A DNA stretch of 64,000 bases. Origin: Nymphaea colorata. Lineage: Eukaryota; Streptophyta; Magnoliopsida; Nymphaeales; Nymphaeaceae. The position numbers and the translations under genes are program-made. The notes below the pieces were generated by a model. It searched no databases and was not told the origin of the DNA. It worked only from the letters and a program-made list of their open reading frames with translations. Shown here piece by piece: positions 23,265 to 35,600 of this stretch (positions are counted from its first letter, which is position 1; every line of letters begins with the position of its first letter). The DNA is taken from the NCBI RefSeq assembly GCF_008831285.2, contig NC_045146.1, positions 12,911,289 through 12,975,288 of the forward strand, written 5' to 3'.

Positions 23265-26200
23265 CCCCCCCCCCCCACCTTTCCTCCCTCCACATGTCTA
23301 TCGCAACATGACTTAGTTATTGAAGTGAGATGTCCTTTAGGGTCTGAAGAATTTCAACAAGGCTGCTAGAGAACTTGTAATGCAGCTCCAGAAGATTGAT
23401 GGTGATAACTACCCTGAGGTACTACCATTTTCTTTCTTTGTGGTTCTTATCAAAGTGCATATGGTTTTCTATTGTAACTTAGGATCCAAATAATTTTATG
23501 GGGTACCTTATTTCTGTATTGCAGACGCTGTGCCAGATGTTCATCATAAATGCAGGTTCTGGGTTTAGGCTTCTTTGGAACACTGTGAAGACTTTCCTCG
23601 ACCCCAAAACTACTGCTAAGATCCACGTAATACATAAGTAGACTTGTGAGCATTATGGGTTAACAGATTTGTGGTTTATGGCTTACATATCCCTCTTTCA
23701 CTCAGGTCCTTGGAAATAAGTATCAGGACAAGTTGCTTGAAGTAATTGATTCCAGGTACCCTTCAATTTCTGGTTTTATTTCTACATCTTATGGTGTGAG
23801 CTTCGAATAGTTAGAGCGACCCATTACTTGAAAATATTATTTTGACATTTTGCATAATTACTTTAATGCATACATTAACACAGTATTTGCATATGTACTT
23901 GTCTTTTCTGAACAAATTGAGGAACATGATGCATAAACAACCCCAGCATGAAATAAGAGGAGCTCTATAAGTTCTCTTTATGTTTGCTTGTAAAAAATGT
24001 TTTGGTGCTCATATCTTTTTCTGGGTTTACATTAGTGAATTGCCAAAATTTCTGGGAGGGACTTGCACTTGTGCAGATCATGGTGGTTGCCTTAATTCAG
24101 ACAAAGGCCCATGGAATGATCCTGAAACAATGAAGGTTGTGATTTGTTTCCCTTATGAAAATTTAAAAAATACGTTTTAACTGCACAATTTCGAGCTCTT
24201 ATTTTCTGAATTTTATTGCAGATGGTTAATGGAGAAGCTAAATGTGCCAGAAAAATTTTCACCATCTCAGGCAGTGATGTGAAGATTATTTCTCAAACTG
24301 ATAACACCTATCCCAAGGTTTTCAGTCTTTAGCAACAGCTTTCTTTATAACCTATATTTTCTGTTTTTTGTTGTCTTCATCATGTATATTTTTCTGCCCA
24401 CTTGACCTGTATATATGTATATTTTATTTGCATAAGTTTCTATACTGACAGTTTTTTCCTTCATATCATGCAAGGGCTTTGATTCACTTTGTGGGGAATC
24501 ACTGCGTGAAGCTGAGGACATGCAATCTCCACGGATTGCAAGGGAGTTTATAGAGCATCCCAGTTTATCTCCTATTCATGAAGCAGTAAGCTTTTCATAT
24601 CAATGTTGTTAAAATTGGTTCCTGAGCAAAAAGATTCAGAGAATTGGCTGAATCAGATCAGAATTAAAACACAGTTGAATTGGATCAATTTTAAAATATA
24701 TGTTCTTTATGTAAAAGAACTGACAGCAAAAAAACAAGAAAGTAATTGAAAATTATAAAAAACATGAAACAGGCCATATGTCCTCCTTCCATTGGATCCT
24801 GTATTAATAAAAAAAAAGCAAAAAAGTCCACTTCAATTTGAATCAGCTGATTCAGGCCAATTATGATTGCTTTTTCCATTTTTCTTCTTCTTGTTCTTGT
24901 TCTTGTTCTTCCTCCACCTCCTCTTTTTTCTCTTTCATTCTGTTCTTGGCCTGTCTAAGTCCTATCTATTCTTTCACCTAGGCGCCACATACTCCTTTTT
25001 GAAGGCCCACCACCCATGCCCGCCAGAACTAACAGTTTATGTCCATAAAGCAACACAAAAACTATATTTTTGGGAGGGTCCTAAAGGGAGACCTACCAAA
25101 ATGCATCCCAAGGGACCCATCCCCTCCACACACAGACATATCAGCTATGGCAATTCACTGTCAGACCATGCAAAGCAATCTAAGGACCTCAAATTCAGAC
25201 TTCATATTACTATGATAATAGTCCATGCAGAGTATAATTAAACAAAAGAAGAAGAAAAGAATTTTATGACATTTTTTCACTTGGGCATCCCAGGTGGCCC
25301 AGCCTGTCTAGATGGTAAATAATTCCAGTTCAGCTATTTTTCTTCCCCAGTTGTGTAAATCTCAGGTGGTGTTTCAACATGTCTCTTTTCTTTGTCAACC
25401 AAACTGTTTTACTTTGCTTTAATCATGGATGAATTGGTTGAGTGAAAGAAAAAATAAGTCATGTAAGGCAAACGCTTTTGGTGGGATGGTATTCAAATTT
25501 TTCTTCCATTTGTGGACATTGACTTTTCCATCTCCTGAGATCTCGGATCTTGTAATGATGACTCTTCTTTTTCCCCTTTCATCCCTGAGTTTGCATAAAA
25601 TTTTACAGGCTCAAATTGGCAAAGCAAATCTGAAAGACACCTGCGATGATGATGATGACATCCCAATGGTTGATAAGACTGTTGATTGTAGTTGGAAAAA
25701 AGAAGCTTCAGATGGGAAATCTACATATCAAGTTCCTATAATTTCTAAAGGTACAAAAGCTTTTGCTTTTACAATGTTCTTGTGTGTGTTGTGGGATTCG
25801 TAAAACAGATTGGTAATCTATCCAAACTTAATAATAACATGCATACTTTTGGTGATCTACATAAATACACATGTAAAAATATATTTTACTCTAAGGCAAA
25901 TGGAAACCAAATTAGCTGGTATATAGCAATGGTCATATATAGAGTTGATACATAAAAATATAAGATCATTGATACATCCATGCACGTAGAAGATAAAAAG
26001 GGAGTTGGCTTACAGCAACACAAGTTCCATATATGATGCATGAACCTATCCTATCAAAATTTATGTCACCCCAGTTTCCCATGTTTGATTAACTCAGAAT
26101 CCAACTTAATTGTCAAAACATATAAGAATGTAATGCTGCATCAAAGTGCACTAGACAAACATATAAGAGAAAGGACATGTACATGTACATGAAAGTGAAC

Positions 26201-29014
26201 AGCTCCAGCCAAGCCCTTCTCATACATCAAATAACTTACCATGAAAGTGGGAATTTTTCCATGATCTATTAACATTTCATTACTTCTCAGTGTCTCTTTC
26301 TCTAACTCGGTTATAACATAGTCAATCCATAGTTCCACAAAATAAAATTATGATACTGCCTGTCTCTTAATCATATTTGGCCAAAACTTGGATCCTCACA
26401 CCTGCATCATGTTGCCTCACCATTCTTAAATGATTGTGCCCTACCTAGCAATTTTGAATCAAAACTCTGAAGATGTATCTGGTATCTTCTCTCTTTGGCA
26501 GAAATCTTGAATGTCTGTTAGGTGAAAAAATTATGTTGGTTACTCTTAAGGTTGTTCTTTTTTTCGTATTTGTTGGACATTCTTTATCTGCTAACTTTCC
26601 TAGAATTTAAGTGAAAATTGATAAAGTGTATTGATGCATTCAAGTTTCAAGCACATAACTTTCTTCATCCTGTGTCACTGATATTAATATTAGTGGAACT
26701 GGCTTAAGCTCAGTACTTGCCACCCAAAACAGGAACCCTTTCTTCTGATTCCCGTGTTTGTCCAGAAGGAAAAAGCACACAGATACTTGCAGGGGTCATG
26801 TCCATTGTCACGGGAATTATTGGATTCCCACGCTCAATGCCAAAGAAACTCACTGAAGCACCAATGGATTACAGCAGTCCTACTTACTGTGCTAACTCGG
26901 TGATGAAAGATGAAGGAGCTTATCATTCCTTGGCAGCTCCTGTTGTTTCTGCTTCTGAGTATGCATCTGTTATGAAACGCCTTAATGACTTGGAAGAGAA
27001 GGTTGTGACTGCCAGTATGAAACCCTCAGAGATGTCATTTGATAAGGAGGAGCTTCTCAATGCTACAGTACAACGTGTCAGTACTCTGGAGACAGAAATT
27101 CTGGAAGCTAAGAAGGTAAAATGGACGCAACACCTGCAAACATTGCATTAAGGGGTTCATGTACCCCATGTACCATGCTGTTCTTTCATGATAGCTCTGT
27201 AGTTTATAATGCACTAGATCAGCTTCACACTTAAGATTGACCATCCTAATGCATTGGACGAGGTCAAAACTAAGTTCATATTTGGGTTGAGATGTTGTAT
27301 CATTTTATCCCAAGTCCTAACTTGAGAGATGGAATGATCATTGTCTCACACAATCTAGTTAGTTTGGGGTTCTGCTTTCAGTTGGATAGAATGCTTAATA
27401 ACTCCTCTAGTTTTAGTCCAATCATTGTCCTATTGTTTTTTATACATGAGAATAATCCACGTACAAGGCATCAAATTTTTATGCAAGATTAAAATCTGAA
27501 CAATTTATTATTATTTCTGAACTATCTGTTGACATGAACATATAAGTAACATAACTTCTATTAATTAATGGTGTTTATGCAATTATTTGTTATGCTCTGT
27601 AAGTGAAATAAATGCCTTAAAAGTTAACACTTTCAGAAGTTGTTAATATTTAAGGTTGCATATTGCTGAAAGTATTGAGGTGAGGTTTAGATATTCGTAT
27701 GATTGTATGTTTATGCATTATTCATTTGCTTTCATGAAGTGCATATGAATTTAGAAATGGATCAGCTAAATAAATAAGATTGTACGCTGTACATTGGGGA
27801 AAAGAAAAGTACCAAAACGATGACTAAACCATTTGAATCCCTAGTTTTGTGTATCTCTTCAGATGTTATCAAATTTTTTGTTCAGCAATTGCATCATATT
27901 GTTTTTTTCTCTGACCTGTATCCTTCGAGATCTCCCTATATTCGATTTCTGGATACTCATAGACATTCATGTGTTTTATAGGCTCTTCAAGAAGCTCTTC
28001 AGCAACAAGAGGAGCTACTTGCATATATTGAGAAGAAGAAAAAGAAAAAGAACTCAAGGGTATGCTCTTTACTGTGCTGTCCATATCAAAGGCAATGTAT
28101 TACATAGTGAGAACCATGCTCGATATTTACATAAATTTTGATCTGTCTTTGATTGGTTGGATTTTATTTACATAGAACATCAGGCATCCTTGTCTGGAAA
28201 TTTACCTTTTTTTCCATGGAAGAATGTTGTGAAGTGGTCTGAGTCAATGATGCCAAAGTCTCTGAACCATTAGAATGGTGCCAGTGAGTGTTTCTCTGAA
28301 CCATTAGAATGGTGTCAGTTAGTATTCCTTTCTAACAGCTGACAGTCCTTCCGGTCGTAATCTGTGGAACACCACAGAGCACAGAAGCATAAGACTGAAA
28401 GGCCGAAGGTTGAGTCCAACTTTAAGTGAATTTTATTGTTTGGACTACTACTGCAATTTTATGTGATTCTTTTTTGTCTCAATGCACTTTTTTCTTTTCT
28501 ATCCAATAGTTTTACCTAAGAAGAACCAGTGTTATCAGAATTGGTGTCAGCACCATATTAGCTTGCTGACTCATATGGCATATCACTGATACACATTAGC
28601 CCATGTCAACCTATTACCTATTTCTTCTATTTTAGCTAACCCTTATTTAGCTAGATTTGTTAAGAAATCAAAAGTTACTTTTCTAGACCAGCATTCGTTC
28701 AACACTGTTGATGCAACGAAATGGTACGATGTGTATTGCCATGCAACAATGACAACACTGGGAAGAACACTGCTTTATGTTTTTTCTTTTTTGTTCAAGA
28801 ACACTGCTTTATGTTTTTTCTTTTTTGTTCTTTCTGCTACTTGACTGTATATGACTCCATCTAGTGATGAAACTTTTTCTCCTATTCTAGGTTGAAAAGC
28901 ATGTGATGTACTTTGAAAATGATTTGATTGTGTTTCAACAACTTAAAATTTTCTTGTTCACTATGATGACGTCAACCAAATTTTTTCTTTTTGCAGAACC
29001 CATTCTGTTGGTAA
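20229..29014 (+). CDS. SEC14-like phosphatidylinositol/phosphatidylcholine transfer protein (SFH/SEC14-nodulin type)
   Basis: Exchanges phosphatidylinositol and phosphatidylcholine between membranes and supports phosphoinositide signalling in polarised growth (family knowledge). Coding exons: 20229-20289, 21170-21464, 21884-21983, 22954-23220, 23341-23418, 23525-23626, 23706-23755, 24036-24135, 24222-24317, 24475-24585, 25609-25750, 26733-27115, 27982-28059, 28997-29014 (1881 nt, 626 aa). Visible: [12 protein letters not shown] motif; CRAL-TRIO N-domain about 88-150; SEC14 lipid-binding domain about 153-335 with [51 protein letters not shown] and the CTCADHGGC turn; a linker containing PMVDKTVD; a hydrophobic stretch [15 protein letters not shown]; a C-terminal coiled coil; and a nodulin-type Lys-rich tail ending NPFCW. 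The tail likely directs membrane or nuclear targeting. Introns 10, 11 and 13 are long and repeat-bearing. Confidence 0.95.
22265..22690 (+). repeat. Degenerate tandem repeat, about 175-bp unit, two and a half copies, in intron 3 of the SEC14-like gene
   Basis: Three successive segments share, in order, TTAGAACATAAG, GAAATATCA, GAATGCACTATTAT, AAGTTT(G/A)AGTGG, GTAAATTG.TT and CAA(C/T)ACC(C/T)TT..CTTGTAA. Copies begin near 22285, 22450 and (partial) 22610. Divergence between copies suggests an old duplication. No coding content. Confidence 0.8.
23224..23276 (+). repeat. (CT)n followed by a poly-C tract directly after a splice donor
   Basis: About 19 CT units and then about 15 C lie in a 120-nt intron (23221-23340), starting three bases after the donor GT of exon 4 in the SEC14-like gene. 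Such tracts are length-variable and pyrimidine-rich, so they could affect donor recognition or bind PTB-type proteins. Confidence 0.9.
28258..28325. repeat. Tandem duplication, about 33-bp unit
   Basis: TCTGAACCATTAGAATGGTG is repeated twice in tandem, followed each time by (C/T)CAGT.AGT. It lies in the last intron of the SEC14-like gene. The unit contains the short palindrome CCATTAGAATGG. Confidence 0.75.
28756..28830. repeat. Perfect tandem duplication, about 36-bp unit
   Basis: AAGAACACTGCTTTATG followed by TTTTTTCTTTTTTGTTC occurs twice, essentially identical, in the last intron of the SEC14-like gene. Identity between copies points to a recent slippage event. Confidence 0.85.
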
Positions 29015-29791
29015 GCTGCAGCTTCGCAGAAAGTCAATTACCTTCAGCTGACATTTGGTTCTGGCAGCGGTCTTGGTTCAATCTAGCCCTCACAGAGCTG
29101 TGCAGCTTGTTCTCAAAACTTGTAACTGTGAATAACAGCTAATCTGACGATACATTGTACATTCAAAAGATAGAAATACTAATCGTCCATATATCTTCAC
29201 ATGTCATATTGCACTGCGTTTCTTTCTCTCGTTATTTCATTCTTCTTTGTGGTTGCCATCCCTTTTACGGAAGCGGATTTTCTCAGAGTCATCTGTTTCT
29301 CTGCAATAATTTCAAATGAAGATCTAAAACTTCATACATTTAGCCTATATTATCACAAACTACTGCTTGTTGGCAGATTAATGCAGAAATGCACTAGCAG
29401 CACCATGGCTATGGTACAAAGTTGTTCTTTGATGTAGCCATGCATCAAAGCATTCCTAGAGTTCTAATGAAAGTATGGCATATATGGCATTATCTTCCAT
29501 TCTCTATTTCCCGTGAAGGAAAACTAAACCCCTCAAGTAAACACACAATTGAATCATCAGGCATAGTAAGCACGAGAAATTGCCGCTAATCTCGTCAAAA
29601 TTCAGTGTCATAATAACAAGCGACTGGCTGGTTGATATGCTTGGCCAAGTTTTAGATGGTCATATAGAAGAAAGGTTTTACTTTTCCATTTGCTCTTTAT
29701 CGTGAGCACTGAGAAAGACTGGCCTTCCACGTCCAACAATAGTGTAAGCATGTGGACCCATACACACACACGTGAATAAATAAATAAATAA

Positions 29792-29895
<104 letters not shown>

Positions 29896-31100
29896 GAAGC
29901 TCCATTATCAACAAGGGCACCTTGGATGCTTTCCCTCCATTGTATGGTGGGCTAAAACAGGACATTGATAAATTTTCATTTAGAGGACAGAACTTTGGCC
30001 GTAAACCCAAATATGAGCCTTGGATTCTGATTTTGCTAATATGAGCCTCTGTTTTGCTTGCAATCAACGAATATAGGCCTATTTTCATCATCATATTTTA
30101 ACTCTATTTAACATGTCAACAAAAGTGAGGCATATACAGAGAAAATAAAAATGGTAAATATTTTACTGGAAATTATAGTCAATACTGGACCTAAAATGAA
30201 AATACATTCAAAGGCACAATCATAATAACAAAGATCAAATAGTTATAGGAAAAAAAAAAGCCGATAATGAAGAAACAAGAATAAAAATCTGATAGTGTGA
30301 ACAAGAACCTGCGATTTTAATTGAGCAGACTTAGTAAACTTGACAAGCTAAAAGAAAATCACTATTCCTTTTGGATCTTCCTGCTTCAGGTTAGTTTAAA
30401 AATAACGGCAACTTGTGGAAGTCCCTTGGGGATCGATGTGGCTCCCTTAAAAAAAAAAAAAAATCAATCTATCAGCTTATATGTTTCTTAAAAAGTTAAT
30501 CTGCATTGTTTTAGCTTTTTTATATATATAATGATATTTGACCTTATGTATCACCGATACACATTATTTTCTTAAGGTTCCTAAGCCGAGTCAGGAACGA
30601 TTCTTACAACATCACAATTTCCTGTTAGATCTGCGAGAGAACTCACCTTCTTGACCATCATACGAGTTTGACTTACAACTCACGATAAAAGTTTGAAGCG
30701 TCAATGCGTGGGAACGTTCCAAACGTTATAATGAAGTTTGTTCAAACGTGCCCTTTGAACTTTTCTATTTTATGAGGCGGACGTTAAGAAGTTGTTGCTG
30801 AGATTCGACACGTGTAGATCCAAAATAAAACTAAATTTATTAATCATTACATGTAATTAAATTAAGATAATTAAGATATTGTATGAAAGTATGATTCGTA
30901 TAATTCTATTTGACAATTGAAGGATATTTGATTGATTAGATGCACTTCTAGATGTGGTAGTGTATTGGATGGCAAGGTGGTCTCGTTTCTTTAATAATTC
31001 AGGTTTGAGTATGTCACAGACGTATGTTTTATTTTTGAACAGTAAAATATTCCGAAGCATGCTTTGTGAAAAGTAAAAACCCAAAGAGTCGAACATTGGG

Positions 31101-31131
31101 AGGGTGAGTGCTGAAATGAACCACTCACCCT
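31101..31131. repeat. Short hairpin with 10-bp perfect arms
   Basis: AGGGTGAGTG at 31101-31110 is complementary to CACTCACCCT at 31122-31131 with an 11-nt loop, and is followed by a run of A. It lies in otherwise plain AT-rich intergenic DNA; function unknown. Confidence 0.7.
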
Positions 31132-31952
31132 TAAAAAAAAACCCTTGTCAAAGATTTCAAAAAGAGTAGGCCCTACATTACTATCATATTTAATAATATA
31201 TATAATTATAATTTTAGTTATCAAGAGTCACTTTTAGTTCATTATAAGAGCAGTTTAATTTATTTTAATGAGCATTTGAGAAAAAAATAATGAACAAAAG
31301 ATGATAAACATTTGTTCACAATTTTCTTTTTTGTTTTTTTTTTCTACCGTTAATTACAATGAATCAATCAACCTTTTATTAAATATGCTAGGTATAGAAT
31401 CACCAATCAATTTTCTTATTTATTATTATTAAATGTAATTAAATTTATTACCATACATATTGGAAATCAAATTATTTGGAGTACCAAAACTAGAAAAAGG
31501 ATCGCTGGATTCTCAACTTGGAGATGGACTCTAATTAGTTTAACATGTTTCTTATCGCAAGGAATCTGGAGACGGTATATTCTTTCGAATTCGGCTGCGT
31601 TTTAGGTGGAAGGGGCCCCCACCAGCGGCTCAAATGTGAGGCCGCGCGTCTCCTCCTTTCCCCTCTTTATTGGAATAAAATTAGCGGGTCCTTGGCAAGG
31701 AAGAGTCGGAGAGGTTCCAGGAAGAGGTTCCGTTTCCGTGTGGGTCTTCTCTGGCGTCTCTCTCTCTCTCTCTCTCTGTTTCTCTCTGGGAGCGGAAATA
31801 GGGGCGGTGGATTCCAATCTCTAATGTCGACCACTGCTTTGTTGGAATCGAAATCGAATAATCTTCCTTGGCTGCAGCGGGAGAGGTGTGGACTTTGTTT
31901 GACGCTCGCCGCGTTCATGCATTGAGGTGACCGCCGGACCGTATCGTCGCCA

Positions 31953-32031
31953 GTCGTCGACTTCTTATTCAGATGGTCAGGCTGTCATGCTCTCCCATGA
32001 CAGCCTGATCTTGATTTCCGTCGTCGACTTC
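31953..32031 (+). repeat. Hairpin bracketed by 12-bp direct repeats in the DUF829 gene leader
   Basis: TCAGGCTGTCATG (31977-31989) is perfectly complementary to CATGACAGCCTGA (31996-32008) with loop CTCTCC. The hairpin is bracketed by two identical direct repeats GTCGTCGACTTC at 31953-31964 and 32020-32031. It lies in the likely first, non-coding exon. Either a very small insertion with target duplication or a slippage product; it could form a stable structure in the 5' UTR. Confidence 0.85.
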
Positions 32032-32075
32032 CTTCTTGGAGCTTCCCGGTTTTCCCTTATTGGTTTCGTTTGCAG

Positions 32076-32579
32076 GTAAGCGGGGAAAGAAATCAAGGTT
32101 CTCAACTTTGATCGGTTTGTTGTCTTTTATTTTTTATTTTTTGGTTGGACGGTAGAGGAACGGAATTTTTGCGGCGTGAATTTGATTTTGTTTTTGCCGG
32201 AACGCAGATTGCCCCTCCCCAACTTGTCCGTTTCTTGTTCTTTTTCTTGTTTCTAAGATGTGGGTTTTCGCTTTCTTTGTTGGTGGAGGCGCAAGTGGAT
32301 CTTATTCAAATGTTGGTCGCGTCAGTTATAAGCGTTCCCATGTCCGCCTTGCCGAGTGCGCCTGTACCTTGAGATTTCCGATCTTTTATTCTTTTGCAGT
32401 TGCCTGCTGTTTAACTTTTGGGACCTTTGTTGGAATCCTTAAAATGATGGGTGTTCGTTGAATTTCTGCATTTTTTTTTTGTGAACCAATTTTTTGTTAT
32501 GTACTTCTGCTGGTTGTTCTAAGAATTTTAATGAATGTGGCATGTTCGTTTTCATGATTTTCTTGCTTTGCTTTGTCAG
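32076..32579 (+). other. 5' UTR intron of the DUF829 gene
   Basis: Donor TTGCAG|GTAAGC at 32076 and acceptor TTTGTCAG|GTGTAC at 32579 enclose a T-rich 504-nt intron about 100 bases upstream of the start codon. Transcription probably starts near the CT-rich stretch around 31757-31787. Confidence 0.65.
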
Positions 32580-32681
32580 GTGTACAAAATTTGCGATTAA
32601 AATCCTGTGAATACTTGGAGTTTCCTGTACTTGAAGCAATTATCTTGATTGGTGCGGCAAGGTTCGGTCTCATTTCTGACG

Positions 32682-35600
32682 ATGGGGTCCTATACCGGGC
32701 TTCTGCATAGACCTTTCGCTGCTGCAGCCGCTGCTGCGGTCGCAGCGGTATCTGCAGATGTTCATGACAAGTTTCCTGTAAAGTTCCATGACAGTTCGAC
32801 TACTGAGTTAACTAATTCTTTTCTACCAAGAGAATCACCTCCAGTCTCCAATTCCAGTTCATCATCCAAATCATTCATATCAATAGATATTTCACTTCTC
32901 AACTGTTCACATTCATCTGTAGTACCAAGAGTTCTTGTGCCTACTTCTGTTACCGATGCTCCCTGTCCAGTACCAATTTCTCATCTTCCGAGATCCCAGT
33001 TGTCAAAGGTGTTTGATATGAAGCTTCCTAGTTCTTCTTCTCCATATTCCGTACCCTCTGCTTCTCCTGCTGTGCTTGGTCTTTTGTATCAATCCGCCAA
33101 TTTAACCCCTGTGAAGAAACTTCAGAAATCTCTGCCATCCAGTGAGTCCACTTCCTCTCCTGGCAGTCCTTCGGACGTATTATATGAGTGGCATTCCCCA
33201 CAATCTGGTTCATGTGGAATTGAAAGGGTTCCAAAGTGCTGTGGTGACACATCCAAGACGACAGTTGTGTTGCTTGGTTGGTTGGGGGCAAAACAGAAAC
33301 ATCTTAAAAGATATGCAGAGTGGTATACCTCCAGAGGTTTTAATGCAGTCACTTTCACCTTCCCTATGAGTGATGTTGTCAGTTATACGCCTGGTGGAAA
33401 AGCAGAACAGCACCTGGGTCTGCTTGTTAACCATCTCGCTCATTGGATGGGGGAGGATGATGGGAACAAACTGATTTTCCACACCTTCAGCAATACGGGC
33501 TGGTTGACGTGAGTTTATTTTTCCTGTTCTATTTTGTTTCATGAACATGACAACTTTTTCATGTTTGGGTTTCAGACTCCATCTTTTAGTGAATTGCGAA
33601 TGCATGAGATGCTTTGTACATGAACTTTACAATTTCAACTGAAACCAGCAGATTGGTCGTGATGATCAAACGTCTCCCAAGTATATAGTTGGTTTATTTA
33701 CAGGTTAATGTTAAAAACTGGAGATGTGGCCACATCGTTAATTATGTCCACTGTTATTCACATCCTTAATTAGGTGAAGGTCATGAATGGAACATTACCA
33801 ACAAGATACTGGCACATAAACTGGAAGATTTCTAAAGTGTGTAGACATATTGACCTGCACTCCGAAGTTTTGTTTACAGTTTCTAGTCCAGAAATTCTGA
33901 GACAGCTGTTTTTTTCTTTTAACAGGTATGGTGTCATTCTTGAGAAGCTATCCCATCAGGATCAATCTATGATTGAGAACATCAAAGGTTGCATAGTAGA
34001 TTCTGCTCCTGTCGCTGCTCCTGACCCACAGGTCAGAAATTCAACTTATGCTGCAGACAATTTCTTGGTTTATGAGTGTTATTTCTGCATTGTCTTCCTT
34101 GGGAAGCTCCTTTCCTCCAGTTTCAAGTTGTGATTTATTGATTATTGAACACGAATGCATTTGACATGCATACTGCCCTATTTTAATGGTAGGCCAGAAT
34201 ATGCTTGTTTAGATACAACAAATGCATGACTTAAGGTTTTCATTTAGATACTTTAGAAACAGAAATATTTAGGTCGTCAGGTAACGTTCTTCCTTCAGAA
34301 ATACAAGTACTTCCATGTGGGGATTGGTCACAAACCAATTGTAGATACTAGACCATGATTTATGAAGTGGAGACTTGAACCATGACGTCTATATAGATCT
34401 GCTTCATGAAAGGTGAAAGTTGAGGGAGCTAAGAACTAATGAGAAGTAAAGATAGGCATTGGATATAATTTGGGAATACGATTTTTAGAGCTAGAAATAT
34501 ATAATAAAGTAAGGAGGGAGACAAATAATTGTAATTAATATTTGATAGGTAGTGATGTGTGTGTAGTGTGAAGGTTGAATTCGATATTATCAATATGATT
34601 ACCTGCATAGCATGGCCTTATGAGAAATTTATCAGTATTCTATTTTCCTTTAAGATAGATGGCTGTCTTAGATGCTTCTTTATTTCAAAGCATATTAAAC
34701 ATCAGTATCTTTGGCTGCATTCCATTCCCCATTTCTTCCCACTGTATGAGGCAGTTTTAACAGTTTCCAAGTTTATTGATTCTTTTCTTTTTGGATGAAG
34801 GTCTGGGCATCTGGGTTTTCGGCTGCTATTTTGCAGAAACAGAGTGTTGCCACAAAAGGATCCATTAGGCCAGTTGAAGGAGGTGTGGAGATTATAGTGG
34901 ATGCAAATACACTAGCTTGTGAACGCAAGCCAGCAGTTACTGAAGCAGCTTTGCTTGCTATTCTTGAAAAATTCTTTGAGGTGGTTCTGAATCTTCCTTC
35001 TGTGAACAAGTAAGAACACTTGTTTTCCTTTAATAAATTTGAATTTTGTGTGATGTCATGTATGTTTTAAAAGATTGAGAATCTATCGTGCATAATAAAC
35101 TAAAATTTCTGTTTATATAATTGCCATAGGGTTGCTGAAGTGAGCCTTTTCAATGTTGTAAAAGACATACTGTAACGCTTATCGGTTGCGCCGACCTATA
35201 TGCCGTATCATAACGTATCATATATATAACATACTATATCGTAAATGTGTATATTGAAAATAACAACTGTAAAATTGTTGAAGCCTTTTGGTTCTTAGAT
35301 TCTGAATATCCTTTTTACAACCCTTGGCATCAACTTGGTCCTGCTTCTAATTCTATAGCTTAGGTTAGATCTAGGCAGTTGTTTTGATCTTGTTCTGAGG
35401 CATCCGGGAAGTTCTGGATGGCTCTGTCGTCTTTCAGTACTTTCCTTTTGTTGAATAAAACACATTTTAAAAAAAAAGAACGTCAAAAAACAAAAAACAC
35501 GTGTAATACCCGTATAATACCCGTATTATACGTTTTTTCTCCTTTTTTCCCGTTTTTTTGCCCTTTTTTTATTAGTTTTCATTTTTTATAATTTTTAAGA

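Noticed and set aside
31545-31925. Overlapping open frames on both strands of 70-126 codons before the DUF829 gene.
   Set aside because: GC-rich leader and (CT)n tract keep several frames open on both strands; the Ser-Leu and Arg-Glu repeats are simple sequence. Treated as 5' UTR.
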